DNA from: Macrostomum hystrix
Taxonomy: Eukaryota; Platyhelminthes; Macrostomidae
Direction of reading: 5' to 3'
Assembly: GCA_950097015.1 (NCBI GenBank)
Contig: CATNEN010000001.1
Coordinates: 26,006,001-26,070,000 of the forward strand
Length of the DNA: 64,000 nucleotides
Of the stretch, positions 1 to 12,292 are shown one piece after another (position 1 is the first letter of the stretch; each line of letters begins with the position of its first letter). A program made the translations under genes and the position numbers. A model generated the notes under the pieces. That model had not been told where the DNA came from and ran no database searches. It saw only the letters and a list, made by a program, of their open reading frames with translations.

Positions 1-249
1 AACATGTTTTCAAATAACTGCGATACCTTCAAAATGTTGTTGATGCAGTTGAAATTTCTCTAACTCGATGACAAAACAGCATTGAAATCCGTTTGTTCGG
101 TTAGTCAACCTGTGGTAAAGGTGAGTGTGGTTGGATGGAATTGTTAATGATTTTGTTTTTTGACTATAACAGCTGCAGAACCTACAACATGATCAGCAAT
201 GTAGAATGCTTTCAGGATTTGGGGTTGAAAAATCCCGGGGATTGTGGAT

Positions 250-790
250 CCGAGGATCTAGGATTTTGGAAACTTAAGGGATTTAGGATTCTGAAATCTT
301 AAAGGATTGAAGATTCTGAAATCTTAAAGGATTGAGGATTCTGAAATCTTAAAGGATTGAGGATTCTGAAATCTTAAAGGATTGAGGATTCTGAAATCTT
401 AAAGGATTGAGGATTCTGAAATCTTAAAGGATTGAGGATTCTGAAATCTTAAAGGATTGAGGATTCTGAAATCTTAAAGGATTGAGGATTCTGAAATCTT
501 AAAGGATTGAGGATTCTGAAATCTTAAAGGATTGAGGATTCTGAAATCTTAAAGGATTGAGGATTCTGAAATCTTAAAGGATTGAGGATTCTGAAATCTT
601 AAAGGATTGAGGATTCTGAAATCTTAAAGGATTGAGGATTCTGAAATCTTAAAGGATTGAGGATTCTGAAATCTTAAAGGATTGAGGATTCTGAAATCTA
701 GAGGGATTGAGGATTCTGAAATCTAGAGGGATTGAGGATTCTGAAATCTAGAGGGATTGAGGATTCCGAAATCTTAAGTGATTGACGATT
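250..790. repeat. Minisatellite, 25-bp unit
   Basis: About 20 head-to-tail copies of a 25-bp unit containing GGATTGAGGATTCTGAAATC. The centre is almost uniform; the last units switch TTAA to TAGA, and both edges are degenerate. The core GGATTGAGGA is shared with the 24-bp array that starts 600 bp downstream, so the two may have a common origin. No coding potential. Confidence 0.95.
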
Positions 791-1407
791 GAAGAATCGT
801 GGGATGCGGCCCCATAGCCTACAAGGCCTGATATGTACCGCCTGAAAGCTGTCAAGGAATCCCAATCTCAGTCAGGGATTAAACCACTTGTAGAATGGCA
901 GTGAGCCAGTCTCCGCAGCATGTCGCAAGAAATGGACACCTTGACAGTCGCTGCACAGCACAGAACAGCGGCACTAAACAGTGAATAGTGGGATAAACCA
1001 ACTGGGATTTGAGGATCTTTTTTTATACAAAAATTGCGCCGCTTTCTTCATCTAGGCCCAACTCTCCGTTGCAGTCGAATGTTTATGCGAATCCCCTAGT
1101 GTAACCCAGCAGCACCAAAGCGTTTTTCTTACGCACCGCGATCGGCATCATGGCCACTTGAAAAACTACCTGTGGTGCCCCATGAACTTCAGGGCGTTAA
1201 TTCCATTACGCTAGACTACAAGAACTTACAGGCAATGCAGCCTCGCATGCAGTCTTCGAAAACAAGAAGATTAAAGCTCTAGACTGGAATTAAGCATTAT
1301 TGATTTCTAAGGATTAAGGACAAAGCAATTCTGGGGATCAAGGATAGACACAACCTGAGAAGAAATCCCTAGCGATCAAAAATATATAATCCTGGCGATT
1401 TACAAAG
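791..1407. other. Unique spacer, no gene seen
   Basis: Single-copy sequence between two related minisatellites. I found no conserved protein, RNA gene or transposon end. The 249 bases at the window start are likewise featureless. Confidence 0.6.
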
Positions 1408-3146
1408 GGGATTGAGGAATAAGAAATCCTTGGGATTGAGGAACAAGAAATCCTTGGGATTGAGGAAGAAGAAATCCTTGGGATTGAGGAAGAAGAAATC
1501 CTTGGGATTGAGGAAGAAGAAATCCTTGGGATTGAGGTAGAAGAAATCCTTGGGATTGAGGTAGAAGAAATCCTTGGGATTGAGGAAGAAGAAATCCTTG
1601 GGATTGAGGAAGAAGAAATCCTTGGGATTGAGGTAGAAGAAATCCTTGGGATTGAGGAAGAAGAAATCCTTGGGATTGAGGAAGAAGAAATCCTTGGGAT
1701 TGAGGAAGAAGAGGTCCTTGGGATTGAGGAACAAGAAATCCTTGGGATTGAGGAAGAAGAAATCCTTGGGATTGAGGAAGAAGAAATCCTTGGGATTGAG
1801 GAAGAAGAAATCCTTGGGATTGAGGAAGAAGAAATCCTTGGGATTGAGGAAGAAGAAATCCTTGGGATTGAGGTAGAAGAAATCCTTGGGATTGAGGAAG
1901 AAGAAATCCTTGGGATTGAGGAAGAAGAAATCCTTGGGATTGAGGAAGAAGAAATCCTTGGGATTGAGGTAGAAGAAATCCTTGGGATTGAGGAAGAAGA
2001 AATCCTTGGGATTGAGGAAGAAGAAATCCTTGGGATTGAGGAAGAAGAAATCCTTGGGATTGAGGAAGAAGAAATCCTTGGGATTGAGGAAGAAGAAATC
2101 CTTGGGATTGAGGTAGAAGAAATCCTTGGGATTGAGGAAGAAGAAATCCTTGGGATTGAGGAAGAAGAAATCCTTGGGATTGAGGAAGAAGAAATCCTTG
2201 GGATTGAGGAAGAAGAAATCCTTGGGATTGAGGAAGAAGAAATCCTTGGGATTGAGGAAGAAGAAATCCTTGGGATTGAGGAAGAAGAAATCCTTGGGAT
2301 TGAGGAAGAATAAATCCTTGGGATTGAGGAAGAAGAAATCCTTGGGATTGAGGAAGAAGAAATCCTTGGGATTGAGGAAGAAGAAATCCTTGGGATTGAG
2401 GTAGAAGAAATCCTTGGGATTGAGGAAGAAGAAATCCTTGGGATTGAGGTAGAAGAAATCCTTGGGATTGAGGAAGAAGAAATCCTTGGGATTGAGGAAG
2501 AAGAAATCCTTGGGATTGAGGAAGAAGAAATCCTTGGGATTGAGGTAGAAGAAATCCTTGGGATTGAGGAAGAAGAAATCCTTGGGATTGAGGAAGAAGA
2601 AATCCTTGGGATTGAGGAAGAAGAAATCCTTGGGATTGAGGAAGAAGAAATCCTTGGGATTGAGGAAGAAGAAATCCTTGGGATTGAGGTAGAAGAAATC
2701 CTTGGGATTGAGGAAGAAGAAATCCTTGGGATTGAGGAAGAAGAAATCCTTGGGATTGAGGAAGAAGAAATCCTTGGGATTGAGGAAGAAGAAATCCTTG
2801 GGATTGAGGAAGAAGAAATCCTTGGGATTGAGGAAGAAGAAATCCTTGGGATTGAGGTAGAAGAAATCCTTGGGATTGAGGAAGAAGAAATCCTTGGGAT
2901 TGAGGAAGAAGAAATCCTTGGGATTGAGGTAGAAGAAATCCTTGGGATTGAGGAAGAAGAAATCCTTGGGATTGAGGAAGAAGAAATCCTTGGGATTGAG
3001 GAAGAAGAAATCCTTGGGATTGAGGTAGAAGAAATCCTTGGGATTGAGGAAGAAGAAATCCTTGGGATTGAGAAAGAAGAAATCCTTGGGATTGAGGAAG
3101 AAGAAATCCTTGGGATTGAGGAAGAAGAAATCCTTGGGATTGAGGA
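1408..3146. repeat. Minisatellite, 24-bp unit, about 72 copies
   Basis: Very homogeneous array whose unit contains GAAATCCTTGGGATTGAGG plus GAAGAA or GTAGAA. The AA/TA variant is scattered irregularly. Each unit includes the small inverted repeat AATCC-TTG-GGATT, and one strand is purine-rich. Because 24 is divisible by three, open frames cross it on both strands (KSLGLR-type and NPKDF-type peptides). Those are translation artefacts: the TA variant introduces stops and there is no gene structure. Confidence 0.97.
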
Positions 3147-3178
3147 TTGTAAAATCCTAGATATTTAGGATTTTACAA
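3147..3178. repeat. 13-bp-stem hairpin at the array edge
   Basis: TTGTAAAATCCTA and its exact reverse complement TAGGATTTTACAA are separated by six bases, immediately where the 24-bp array ends. The palindrome contains the array's AATCC/GGATT motif. Confidence 0.85.
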
Positions 3179-3739
3179 CCCTTGAGACTGAAGATAAAAG
3201 AATGCTGGTGGTTTTGAGGGATAAGGAAAGCGAAAGAATGAGGGCGTCAATCGATGCCAGTTGAGGGCAGTGTCCGCTAATAATTACCTGCTGATAAATG
3301 GCTTGGAAAGCCAAGCGAAAGCAGGACACACTGGCCAAGTAGACAAAGACTGGAGAATGTAGAAAGGCTTGGAAATTAGCGCACTAAACTAGAAGAAGGA
3401 TAATATTGTTGCCAATACAACCGCCTATAGTCAGTTTTAGCGAGGCCGGTGCATTGCAGCATTCTGGCCTGGCTTGACTGTGAGTCACCGCTTGGCCCGA
3501 TACAGGCTCTCTGGTATATTGATGAGGCCAAGCTTCAATCGGTTTCGGCATCTCTTTGGGTGTCGTCTCTGTGCATTGTGCCAGCACACAATGGGACATT
3601 CTCACTTCTTCTTCCACTAGTGACAATCGACTTTATGTCACATCCCTTAAGTTTTTCATATAAACAGCAAATTAAACATAATTGAAACTGCCTAATCATC
3701 TAGACTCGAAATCTAATAAAACTGTAGGGTATTTTGATT
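3179..3739. other. Unique spacer, no gene seen
   Basis: Short overlapping frames occur on both strands here, but none has a recognisable domain or splice structure. Confidence 0.5.
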
Positions 3740-4495
3740 TGTGGATCTTGTAGTTTAGGGATCAGGTAGTTTAGGGATCTGGTGGTTTAGGGATCTGGTA
3801 GTTTAGGGATCTTGTACTTTAGGAATCTCGTAGTTAAAGAATCTTGCAGTTAAGGAATCTTGTAGTTTAGGGATCTTGTTGTTAAGGGATCTTGCAGTTT
3901 AGGTGTCTTATAGTTTAGGGATCTGGTAGTTTAGGGATCTGGTAGTTTAGGGATCTGGTAGTTAAGGGATCTGGTAGTTTAGGATCTGGCAGTTAAGGAA
4001 TCTTGTAGTTAAGGGATCTTCTAGTTTAGGAATCTCGTAGTTACAGAATCTTGTAGTTAAGGAATCTTGTAGTTAAGGAATCTTGCAGTTTAGGGATCTT
4101 GTAGTTTAGGGACCATGTAGTTTAGGGATCTTGTAGTTTAGGGATCTTGTAGTTAAGGAATCTTGTAGTTAAGGAATCTTGCAGTTTAGGGATCTTGTAG
4201 TTTAGGGACCATGTAGTTTAGGGATCTTGTAGTTTAGGGATCTTGCAGTTTTGGGATCTTGTTGTTAAGGGATCTTGCAGTTTAGGTGTCTTATAGTTTA
4301 GGTGTCTTATAGTTTAGGGATCTGGTAGTTTAGGGATCTGGTAGTTTAGGGATCTGGTAGTTTAGGGATCTTGTAGTTTTGGGATCTTGTTGTTAAGGGA
4401 TCTTGCAGTTTAGGTGTCTTATAGTTTAGGGATCTGGTAGTTTAGGGATCTGGTAGTTTAGGGATCTGGTAGTTTAGGGATCTGGCAATTAAGGG
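3740..4495. repeat. Minisatellite, 16-bp unit
   Basis: About 46 copies of GTAGTTTAGGGATCTK with many point variants (GTTAAGG, CAGTTTAGG, GACCATG). Variant blocks recur in the same order, for example two runs of TTGTTGTTAAGGGATC followed by a GTGTCTTA unit, showing that multi-unit blocks were duplicated. Confidence 0.95.
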
Positions 4496-5099
4496 AACGG
4501 GTGTGAATTTGGGGATTTGATAGTTGCGTGTTTTTCACTCGTTGCTTTGGGGAAGTTGAATATAGGGGATTCTGAACCACCCTTTGCCCAAAATACAAGG
4601 GTCAAAATCGTTGATAATAAGCATTGCGACCTTTGTGTACATAAAATGCACAATTTAGAGCAATTTATCGCATTATTCATAACTGCATGGAATTGAACCA
4701 GCTTTGGGTCAACTGAAAAAATGAAAAAAAAACAATTACGAAAAAAGAAGCAGTGCTGGCAAAGCGATGAAAATTTTAGAACAGAAAACTGGAATCAATG
4801 AGAAAGCACCGAGAACCAGCGCGTGTTGGATTTCTCTCCCACAGGTTTCCAATGTCCTTTGCCCGACAATAAGCATTTAGCTGCAGGACATTCTATATCC
4901 ATATGTGAACACATCAATGTATCCAATATTATTATTATATGAAAAATATTGGCCACCAGTTGTGATGAAAGCCAGGAAATGTAACAGCGTTTCCGATTGC
5001 CTGCCAGAAATAATCACATGAATAAGCTGGTGATTCTCACATTTCTGTGCTGCATCACTGAACTACATTCTTAATTTTCTGTGCAAACTTTTCTGTGCA
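4496..5099. other. Unique spacer, no gene seen
   Basis: AT-rich single-copy DNA with no supported feature. Confidence 0.5.
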
Positions 5100-5475
5100 A
5101 TCTCTTGCTAGTTCTCTACCCACTTCATCAATATCTTCCTAGTTCTCTACCCACTTCATCAATCTCTTCCTAGTTCTCTACCCACTTCATCAATCTCTTC
5201 CTAGTTCTCTACCCACTTTATCAATCTCTTCCTAGTTCTCTACCCACTTCATCAATCTCTTCCTAGTTCTCTACCCACTTTATCAATCTCTTCCTAGTTC
5301 TCTACCCACTTCATCAATCTCTTCCTAGTTCTCTACCCACTTTATCAATCTCTCCTTAGCTCTCTACCTGATCTATCAATCTCACCTTAGCTCTCTACCT
5401 GATCTATCAATCTCACCTTAGCTCTCTACCTGATCTATCAATCTAACCTTAGCTCTCTACCTGATCTATCTCACA
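5100..5475. repeat. Minisatellite, 31-bp unit, about 12 copies
   Basis: The unit contains AGTTCTCTACCCACTTCATC followed by AATCTCTTCCT. The first eight units alternate CTTCATC and CTTTATC. The last four are a diverged subtype with TAGCTCTCTACCTGATCTATC, so two subfamilies lie side by side. Confidence 0.93.
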
Positions 5476-7342
5476 TTATAGATCATATTTATAGATCGTA
5501 TTTATATCACAATACCTCCCTACTTGTTAGTAGGACCTCGTAATATCTGCTAATCTGCAACAATTAACTTCAATACATATCGGGTAGATATTGACCACAA
5601 TCTTGTTAGTGTTTAAACAGATCCCCCAAATGAATAAAGTCAGACTGCACTGCATTGTGGCTAATCCTCTCAGATCATTTTCGGCCTGGCAACCAGGGGG
5701 GTCTAACCTAACCAAAATACAATAAACAGTGCAGTTGCTATCTGTCTGACCAACACTTTTTACCAAAGCTGGTTCACTCCATAGAAATCTATGATTTTTT
5801 ATATTAAAAACCATCACAACGACCACCAAACACAGAGGAACTAGACTTGTAAATGTCGCAAGACAAGACGGGAATGTGGCAAAACGATAGTAACTGTAGC
5901 CAGCATTAAAATATTATGACAAACTGATTGCTGAAATGCCAGGTGAAGAAGATATAGTTCCTCTCGCAAGAAATAAAGATGAAACGGAAATCCGTACAGG
6001 CGATGGAAAGTTCGCAGCGTTGGCATCATAGCCTGGCTAGCGGTGATAAAAACCAAAGCCGAATTCGTTATTTACCATTTTAGTATATTATAGAATGCTA
6101 CAACTTTATGCTTCAGGCTAGCGCAGAGAGAGATATTGACAGGTTTATTATGCCATCGTTAAACACGGGAAACCCGAATTCAAATATGATTGATGAATGC
6201 TTGCGAAAACTGACTCTCAGCGCACGCTAGCAGATATCTAGACATTTTATCAAACTTTTAACTAACTGGAATATAGCACTCGCATAGTAAGCAGAACACG
6301 ACTATACAGGTGACTGTACAGTTCTAATTTTATTTCATGGACTTTTTACAAATAATTTTTATCTATAGCGGCAATGCTAAGAGCCTTCATAGGATTTCTA
6401 ATGGACTGATTAGCTACTTAGGAAAGGCTGCGAGTTGCAGAACCCAACTCCTAACTACAAGATAAGAAGACGTCAAGGTGGTTGAAGAGAGGGAGTGGGT
6501 CACTGGCTGGGCAGGTAGATACTATTAGGCCCCAGCTGATGTTGCTGCAGTGCGTTTACTTGCAGAGGTGGGTGGTTTTGGTTACGCTCTGTGCGAATCT
6601 TTGCTAGTACAAAAACTGGATCAATCATTCAAAATGACCGGCGCAAATGACTAGCATAGTGCACAAACTAGACACACACAGAGATGCACATACAGATAGA
6701 TTGCTAGAATGGAATAAAGTCAAGATGAAGCACAGCTTCAGAATCTGCCCCGATTCTAGGAAGAGAATCAAAGCCAAGCGACAATGGAAAGAAAGATTTT
6801 ACTTTTGAAATTTCAAGTTCTCCTATCGTGATTGAAAATTTGCGGCAGAAATCAAAGAAAAAAGTCAATTCTGCCGAGCATTATTGTGACCACTCTCTGG
6901 CAGAGTAAGCCATTCTCTTTTCTCATTCTCATTCAGCTTTTTGTTCCCGAAAAAACAGACGTACAAAAATGCCAGAGGTAGGAAAAATAGCGATTTTTCA
7001 GCCGTTGGCACTCGCTTTGGTCCGGTGAGCCAGTTCAATGTGAGCACTCATCTAGCTAAGCTGGCTTCAGCTTTTTTTTCTACTTGAGCCAAAAAATGGG
7101 CGCCAGGCAAGAATGCCGAGGCTATTTTAACTGAAGACGGCACGCTTTTTACGTAAATATAATGCCGGAATCCAAGTCAAACAACAGCGAACAGCATTGC
7201 ATAACTGGCTTCCATTATTTTTGTTGGCATCATCAACAATGAAAATATTTTTTCATTATCTTTAAAATCGACGATCTAGAAGCAAGAGGGACTGCTTGTA
7301 GGTCCAAACCTTTTGAAGAACCCAGCTCTTAAGATAAACAGC
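5476..7342. other. Unique spacer, no gene seen
   Basis: About 1.9 kb of single-copy DNA. Several frames of 60 to 100 codons exist on the minus strand, but they show no domain, composition or splice signals that would support a gene. Confidence 0.5.
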
Positions 7343-7422
7343 ATGTGAAGTAACGAGCTCGCAAAGTAACGAGCTCGCAAAGTAACGAGCTCGCAAAGTA
7401 ACGAGCTCGCAAGTAAATACGA
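7343..7422. repeat. Short 16-bp tandem array at the mariner 3' end
   Basis: Four to five copies of AAAGTAACGAGCTCGC. The array begins where the mariner transposase similarity stops and is read in its frame as a leucine-rich tail. The core AAGTAACGAG also occurs in the mariner terminal sequence at 8375-8406, in the orientation expected for the missing 3' inverted repeat. Confidence 0.9.
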
Positions 7423-7424
7423 GT

Positions 7425-8001
7425 TCTGACGGCCCCTGGGCCCCCACTGCATGGACTGCTGCTTAGTCAGTGGATAAAACATTGGCAGTGGTGTCTCATC
7501 CATACTGATGAGAAGTCGTTTAAACTCCTGATCACCAAGTTGCTGCCACAACTGCAAGTTCTCCGTTGCACAGTGAATTCGCTTTCTTTTGTGGTCCAGG
7601 GTCAACTCACGCGGCACCCACTTGGCACAGACTCTCGACCAGTTTATCTCCTTTAAGATGCGGCTCACAGAAGCAATGGAGATGCTACAGACCTCCTCAA
7701 CTTCACGCAATGTGGCAGAAGGATTGGCGCAGAGGTAATCACGGACAATCTGTTTGCTGTTGTCATCCGTTGACGTGCGGGGGCGACCTGACCTCGGCGC
7801 GTCACCACATCCTGTAGCACCATCGCGGAACGCCTTGCAGTGAGCATAAACCCGCGCTTGCGATAGTGCCTGATCTCCAAATGCCTGGTTCAGGTCCCGA
7901 GCGATATCGCATGGCTTCTTTCCAAGTTGAACCAGACCAGCGATAAAATGCCTTTGTCCTTCCTTCGATCCAAGTTCTGAATGATCTTTCGGTCGTTCCA
8001 T
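7425..8001 (-). pseudogene. Truncated mariner-family transposase
   Basis: The frame encodes about 190 residues of a mariner (SETMAR-like) transposase. An N-terminal helix-turn-helix region (about residues 10-60) is followed by the linker motif SGRPRTS. A second helix-turn-helix (SISIASVSRILKE) and KWVPRELT come next, then the first catalytic aspartate in MDET, then KQQSMQWGPRG. Mariner transposases are usually about 340 residues with a D,D(34)D triad. The second and third acidic residues are missing because the frame runs into the 16-bp tandem array. I start it at the ATG at 8001; an upstream frame extension uses only a non-ATG codon. It cannot be catalytically active. Confidence 0.92.
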
Positions 8002-8410
8002 AGTCTCACTTGAAAGCACTTTTCAGTCAAGTCTCTCAGTCAAGCATTTGCAATTTTGAGCAGCCCCATGCAGCTTAAAAAACAAAAATTCCTAGGCAAC
8101 TTTGCCCATAAACAGCAGACACCGGAGACAGTATCAGAAGCAGCTGAGTGCATCAGCAGCATCATTAGCAGTTTTCAAGTTCTAAGCAAGTTCTCAGGTA
8201 TATAGACCACAGACAAAAATCGTAATTTTTAATCTCGAGGTCTGGACTTCAATGTGAGATTTCACTGGTGCATGTAGACCGATAGAGTTGCAACTGAAGC
8301 TGTGTGCTGTCCATATTTGCAAAATTACAAGGTAAAATTTCAAGTTAAAAAGTTTATCCATTAAAAAGTTATGACTAAATTCTCGTTACTTTTGAAACAC
8401 CCCTCGTACA

Positions 8411-8876
8411 AGTTTGTGTCGTAACGAGTTTTTGAAGTAACGAGCTAGTGAAGTAACGAGCGAGTGAAGTAACGAGCTAGTGAAGTAACGAGCTAGTGAA
8501 GTAACGAGCTAGTGAAGTAACGAGCTAGTGAAGTAACGAGCTAGTGAAGTAACGAGCTAGTGAAGTAACGAGCTAGTGAAGTAACGAACCAGAAAGTGAA
8601 GTAACGAGCTAGTGAAGTAACGAGCTAGTGAAGTAACGAGCTAGTGAAGTAACGAGCTAGTGAAGTAACGAGCTAGTGAAGTAACGAGCTAGTGAAATAA
8701 CGAGCTTGTCAAGTAACGAGCTTGTCAAGTAACGAGCTAGTGAAATAACGAGCTTGTCAAGTAACGAGCTTGTCAAGTAACGAGCTTGTCAAGTTACGAG
8801 CTTGTGAAGTACTGAGTTTTTGAAGTACTGAGTTTGTGAATTAACGAGCTTGTGAAGTAACGAGCTTGTAAAGTAT
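8411..8876. repeat. Minisatellite, 16-bp unit, related to mariner end
   Basis: About 28 copies of GAAGTAACGAGCTAGT, starting a few bases outside the mariner 5' end. Later units change to GAGCTTGTCAAGTAAC and then decay. The unit core is the same as in the short array at 7343-7422 and lies on the same strand. Confidence 0.95.
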
Positions 8877-10711
8877 TAAACCTGTCAAAAATAAATGCCT
8901 GTGGCTCAATAAGCCTTTCAGTTTCAAGTTTTAAATCTGTATAAATTGTGATAGTTTTCACATTTTAAGATGAAAATGCTTTGGTCTTCTTGGGTTTAGA
9001 ACTACGAATGTTTAGTACGCTAATAAGGATTAGCAACGAAACAGGTGTCACTCGTCGCTAGACACCAGTTTAGAAATAACAACAACAGCCTAATTGATTT
9101 AGGATTAAATGGAATTTGTCAAGACTGCCCAGAAGAGAAATTCTCCCTGCAGTCCCTGTAGTCCATTGGATGTGCAAGAATTTGTAAAAAAAGATGGAAG
9201 CGATCGAGTCATCTAGCTGGCGAACAAGATTGTTTGCGTAGCGGGCGCCAGTCATTGCTGAGGCAATTGCTGCAGCTATCACTGAAGTCCTCAGTTGCTA
9301 GCTATCAAACGGATCGGAGTTTGTTATTTTATTATTTCTTAGCGACGACTTCAACTCGCGGAAGAGCTCCAATGACGCTAGCTGCGCCTGCCTGTCCGTC
9401 TGCCTTCACACGGTCTGTCTAAGAGCCCCAGACCACAATTAGAATTATTAATGCAGGCCAATATTCATCGGCATCATTTCAGTGAAACCGGTCGGGGAAC
9501 AGCAGCAATATCATGGCAGCCCCCTGAGTCACATGGCATAGCCAATGAAGATCGCATACAACAGGGTGAAAGTCACGAACACTTTCTTGTCTGTCTGTGT
9601 CTGTGTGTGTCTGTGTGTGTCTGTGTGTGCGTGTGCTGTGCGCCATTCGTTAAACTAACACATAACGATTAAACCTGATGATCCTTCCAGTGGAAAACTA
9701 TCTCAACAGCCTAGCTATAGAGAATGTGGTTTAAAATTCGAGCCTAGGCTTGCATAGAAACAATATACTGGGGCTTGTACTTAATTATGGGAACTTAATT
9801 GCATAGAAACAATCACCTGCCAGTGGCATTATTAGACAGACGATGCGCACTAAAATATGTGACTCAGACGGGTCAATCGTGCAAACAGCAGTAGATTAAC
9901 GCTGCCCACACATTAGTAAGGTACAAGCTGAGGTGGGGCTGTGACTCATTCATCAGCTATATACGTCACTCTCTTCTGCAATTGTTTCCACTCTCTCAGC
10001 TGCAGTCCTCAATGAGGACCCAAGAACTACAATTCGCGTAGTGCCCGATCGCGCGCACAATAGAAAGAGGAAGGTGTGAAAATAGTGAAATAAAGACACG
10101 CGACTCATCACGACTGAAAATTTCCCGCGCCTAGCCGGGCGGAGATCCCAAAATAGGAAGTATGAGAATCTACAAGCTATGAGTTTTCTAGATCCTCATA
10201 ACTGCAGCTGCATTAGACTCAGTGCACAAAGGAAACCCACAAGCTGTAGCCATAGTCAGAAAAGGGAAAACTATAGTAGTTCCTGAGCACACAGCCTTCT
10301 TAAGGGCCAAGCAATGTAACTAAACAGTAGAGAGTGAAGATTTTCTAGCAATTGTAGCCACACTGAAAGAAACTTTTTTGATTCAACGCGGCAGACCACA
10401 GCGAGCAGCAAGTCTTTGAAGGCTCGAGATGGAAATTTTACACCTGCTTGGAAGCTTAATGGATTCTGTTGGAGCAGCAATTATCGATTGAAACTAGATG
10501 CTCATTACAATGTTCCACATGGCTACACGCTAAGATAAAAAGCATCATCACACTTGCAGAGTTACATGACAGCTTTTATTGAAGCTGAACTGACCGTCAC
10601 TTAGTTCAATACTTAACGTTTCTGTGCATTCTTACAAACTTATTTTCGGAAACATAATCAAGAATAATGAGCAATGGAATCAGAGATTTAAAATGCATCG
10701 GATTTCTTTAA
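8877..10711. other. Unique spacer with a TG/CTG microsatellite
   Basis: Single-copy DNA. A TGTCTG/TGTGTC microsatellite lies at about 9588-9640. No gene, RNA or transposon signal was found in the remainder. Confidence 0.5.
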
Positions 10712-11583
10712 AGATTCGGAGTTTCTAGAAGTTTCGGAGTTCTTAAAAGTTTCGGAGTTTCTAGAAGTTTCGCAGTTCCTGGAAGTTTCGGAGTTTCTAG
10801 AATTTTCGGAGTTCCTGGAAGTTTCGGAGTTTCTAGAAGTTTCGGAGTTCTTAAAAGTTTCGGAGTTCCTGGAAGTTTCGGAGTTTCTAGAAGTTTCGGA
10901 GTTTCTCAGAAGTTTCGGAGTTTCTAGAAGTTTCGGAGTTTCTAGAAGTTTCGGAGTTTCTCAGAAGTTTCGGAGTTTCTAGAAGTTTCGGAGTTTCTAG
11001 AAGTTTCGGAGTTTCTAGAAGTTTCGGAGTTTCTAGAAGTTTCGGAGTTCCTGGAAGTTTCGGAGTTTCTAGAAGTTTCGGAGTTTCTAGAGGTTTCGGA
11101 GTTCCTGGAAGTTTCGGAGTTTCTAGAAGTTTCGGAGTTCTTAAAAGTTTCGGAGTTCCTGGAAGTTTCGGAGTTTCTAGAATTTTCAGAGTTTCTAGAA
11201 GTTTCGGAGTTTCTAGAATTTTCAGAGTTCCTGGAAGTTTCGGAGTTTCTAGAAGTTTCGGAGTTTCTAGAAGTTTCGAAGTTTCTAGAAGTTTCGGAGT
11301 TTCTAGAAGTTTCGGAGTTTCTAGAAGTTTCGGAGTTCCTGGAAATTTCGGAGTTTCTAGAATTTTCGGAGTTTCTAGAGGTTTCGGAGTTCCTGGAAGT
11401 TTCGGAGTTTCTAGAAGTTTCGGAGTTCTTAAAAGTTTCGGAGTTCCTGGAAGTTTCGGAGTTTCTAGAATTTTCAGAGTTCCTGGAAGTTTCGGAGTTT
11501 CTAGAATTTTCGGAGTTCCTGGAAGTTTCAGAGTTCCTGGAAGTTTCGGAGTTTCTAGAAGTTTCAGAGTTTCTAGAAGTTTG
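10712..11583. repeat. Minisatellite, 18-bp unit, about 48 copies
   Basis: Units of AGTTTCTAGAAGTTTCGG mixed with the variants TTCCTGGAAG, TTCTTAAAAG and TTTCTCAGAAG. The sub-pattern CTAGAAG-CTTAAAAG-CCTGGAAG recurs several times, indicating duplicated blocks. Each standard unit contains TTCTAGAA, a perfect palindrome. Confidence 0.95.
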
Positions 11584-12292
11584 TGAGCACTTTAGTTTTA
11601 ATTTGGCAGGTAATTTTCAAGGCACTTATCACTGAATCTTGGACAATTATTCACCCATTTCAGTGAATTTGTCCAGTGCAGACTGATACCGAGTCCAATA
11701 GTCCAGTTGAATCACTTATTACATCTGAATTAAAACTGAATTTAGAATCTTACAACATCACAATATTTCAGCAGCAGGAAGGCCACAGAACAGACTACCT
11801 GGCCTGCGAAACCCTCCAACCACACCCAAGCCAACCAGTTTGTTACAATCAGCGAAAAAAAATTAGCCAGGTAAAAATCGAAGCAAAAGTAGGAAAGTTT
11901 GGCAACCAAATCCTTAAAAGATTTGGATATTCTTCCTCAATAAAAGCAGGAAAACCGAGAAAGAAAAAATCACTGCCTCTTTTGGAATGTAAAGGAATCG
12001 AAGAAAGTGAAATATAATAGAGATTTCGACGAAATTTTGCTAGAAAGGCATGGAGTCTCACGACAGTGTGTGGCGTCAAAACTGCTACAAAATAAATGTA
12101 AGCACCTATTTAGAAGCTGGAAGGCAAAAATATATTCGAGAAAAAAATCATACAATCCCACCATTAACACCTTAACGACCAAATACAAATATATAAAAAA
12201 GACGAAATTCTTTCAGAGGAATTCAAAACAAAAATATGGCTTCAGGCCCACCAAAGATTAAAACAATCAACATGAGATTATTTCTTACATTA
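11584..12292 (+). other. Unique segment with two overlapping unrecognised frames
   Basis: Two consecutive plus-strand frames, about 11676-12017 and 12007-12261, overlap by a few bases. The second is rich in Lys/Arg/Tyr. I recognise no family, and neither has splice signals I can defend. They could be the remains of a mobile-element gene or chance frames between arrays. Confidence 0.25.

Larger units (their letters stand above)
7343..8406 (-). mobile_element. Mariner remnant with one terminal repeat
   Basis: The 5' end is preserved. On the minus strand a TA at 8408-8407 is followed by CGAGGGGTGTTTCAAAAGTA and then ACGAGAA, in the style of a mariner terminal inverted repeat. About 370 bp of leader then runs to the transposase ATG. 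The 3' half and 3' inverted repeat are replaced by a tandem array of AAGTAACGAGCTCGC-type units. Confidence 0.8.

Noticed and set aside
3740-4495. TTTAGGG strings resembling plant-type telomere repeats
   Set aside because: The true period is 16 bp and TTTAGGG occurs once per unit, not in tandem. It is a coincidence of the unit sequence.
7276-7420. Possible exaptation of the mariner frame with a Leu-rich tail
   Set aside because: The tail is just the translated 16-bp array. With two catalytic residues missing and no conserved extension, a truncated pseudogene is simpler.
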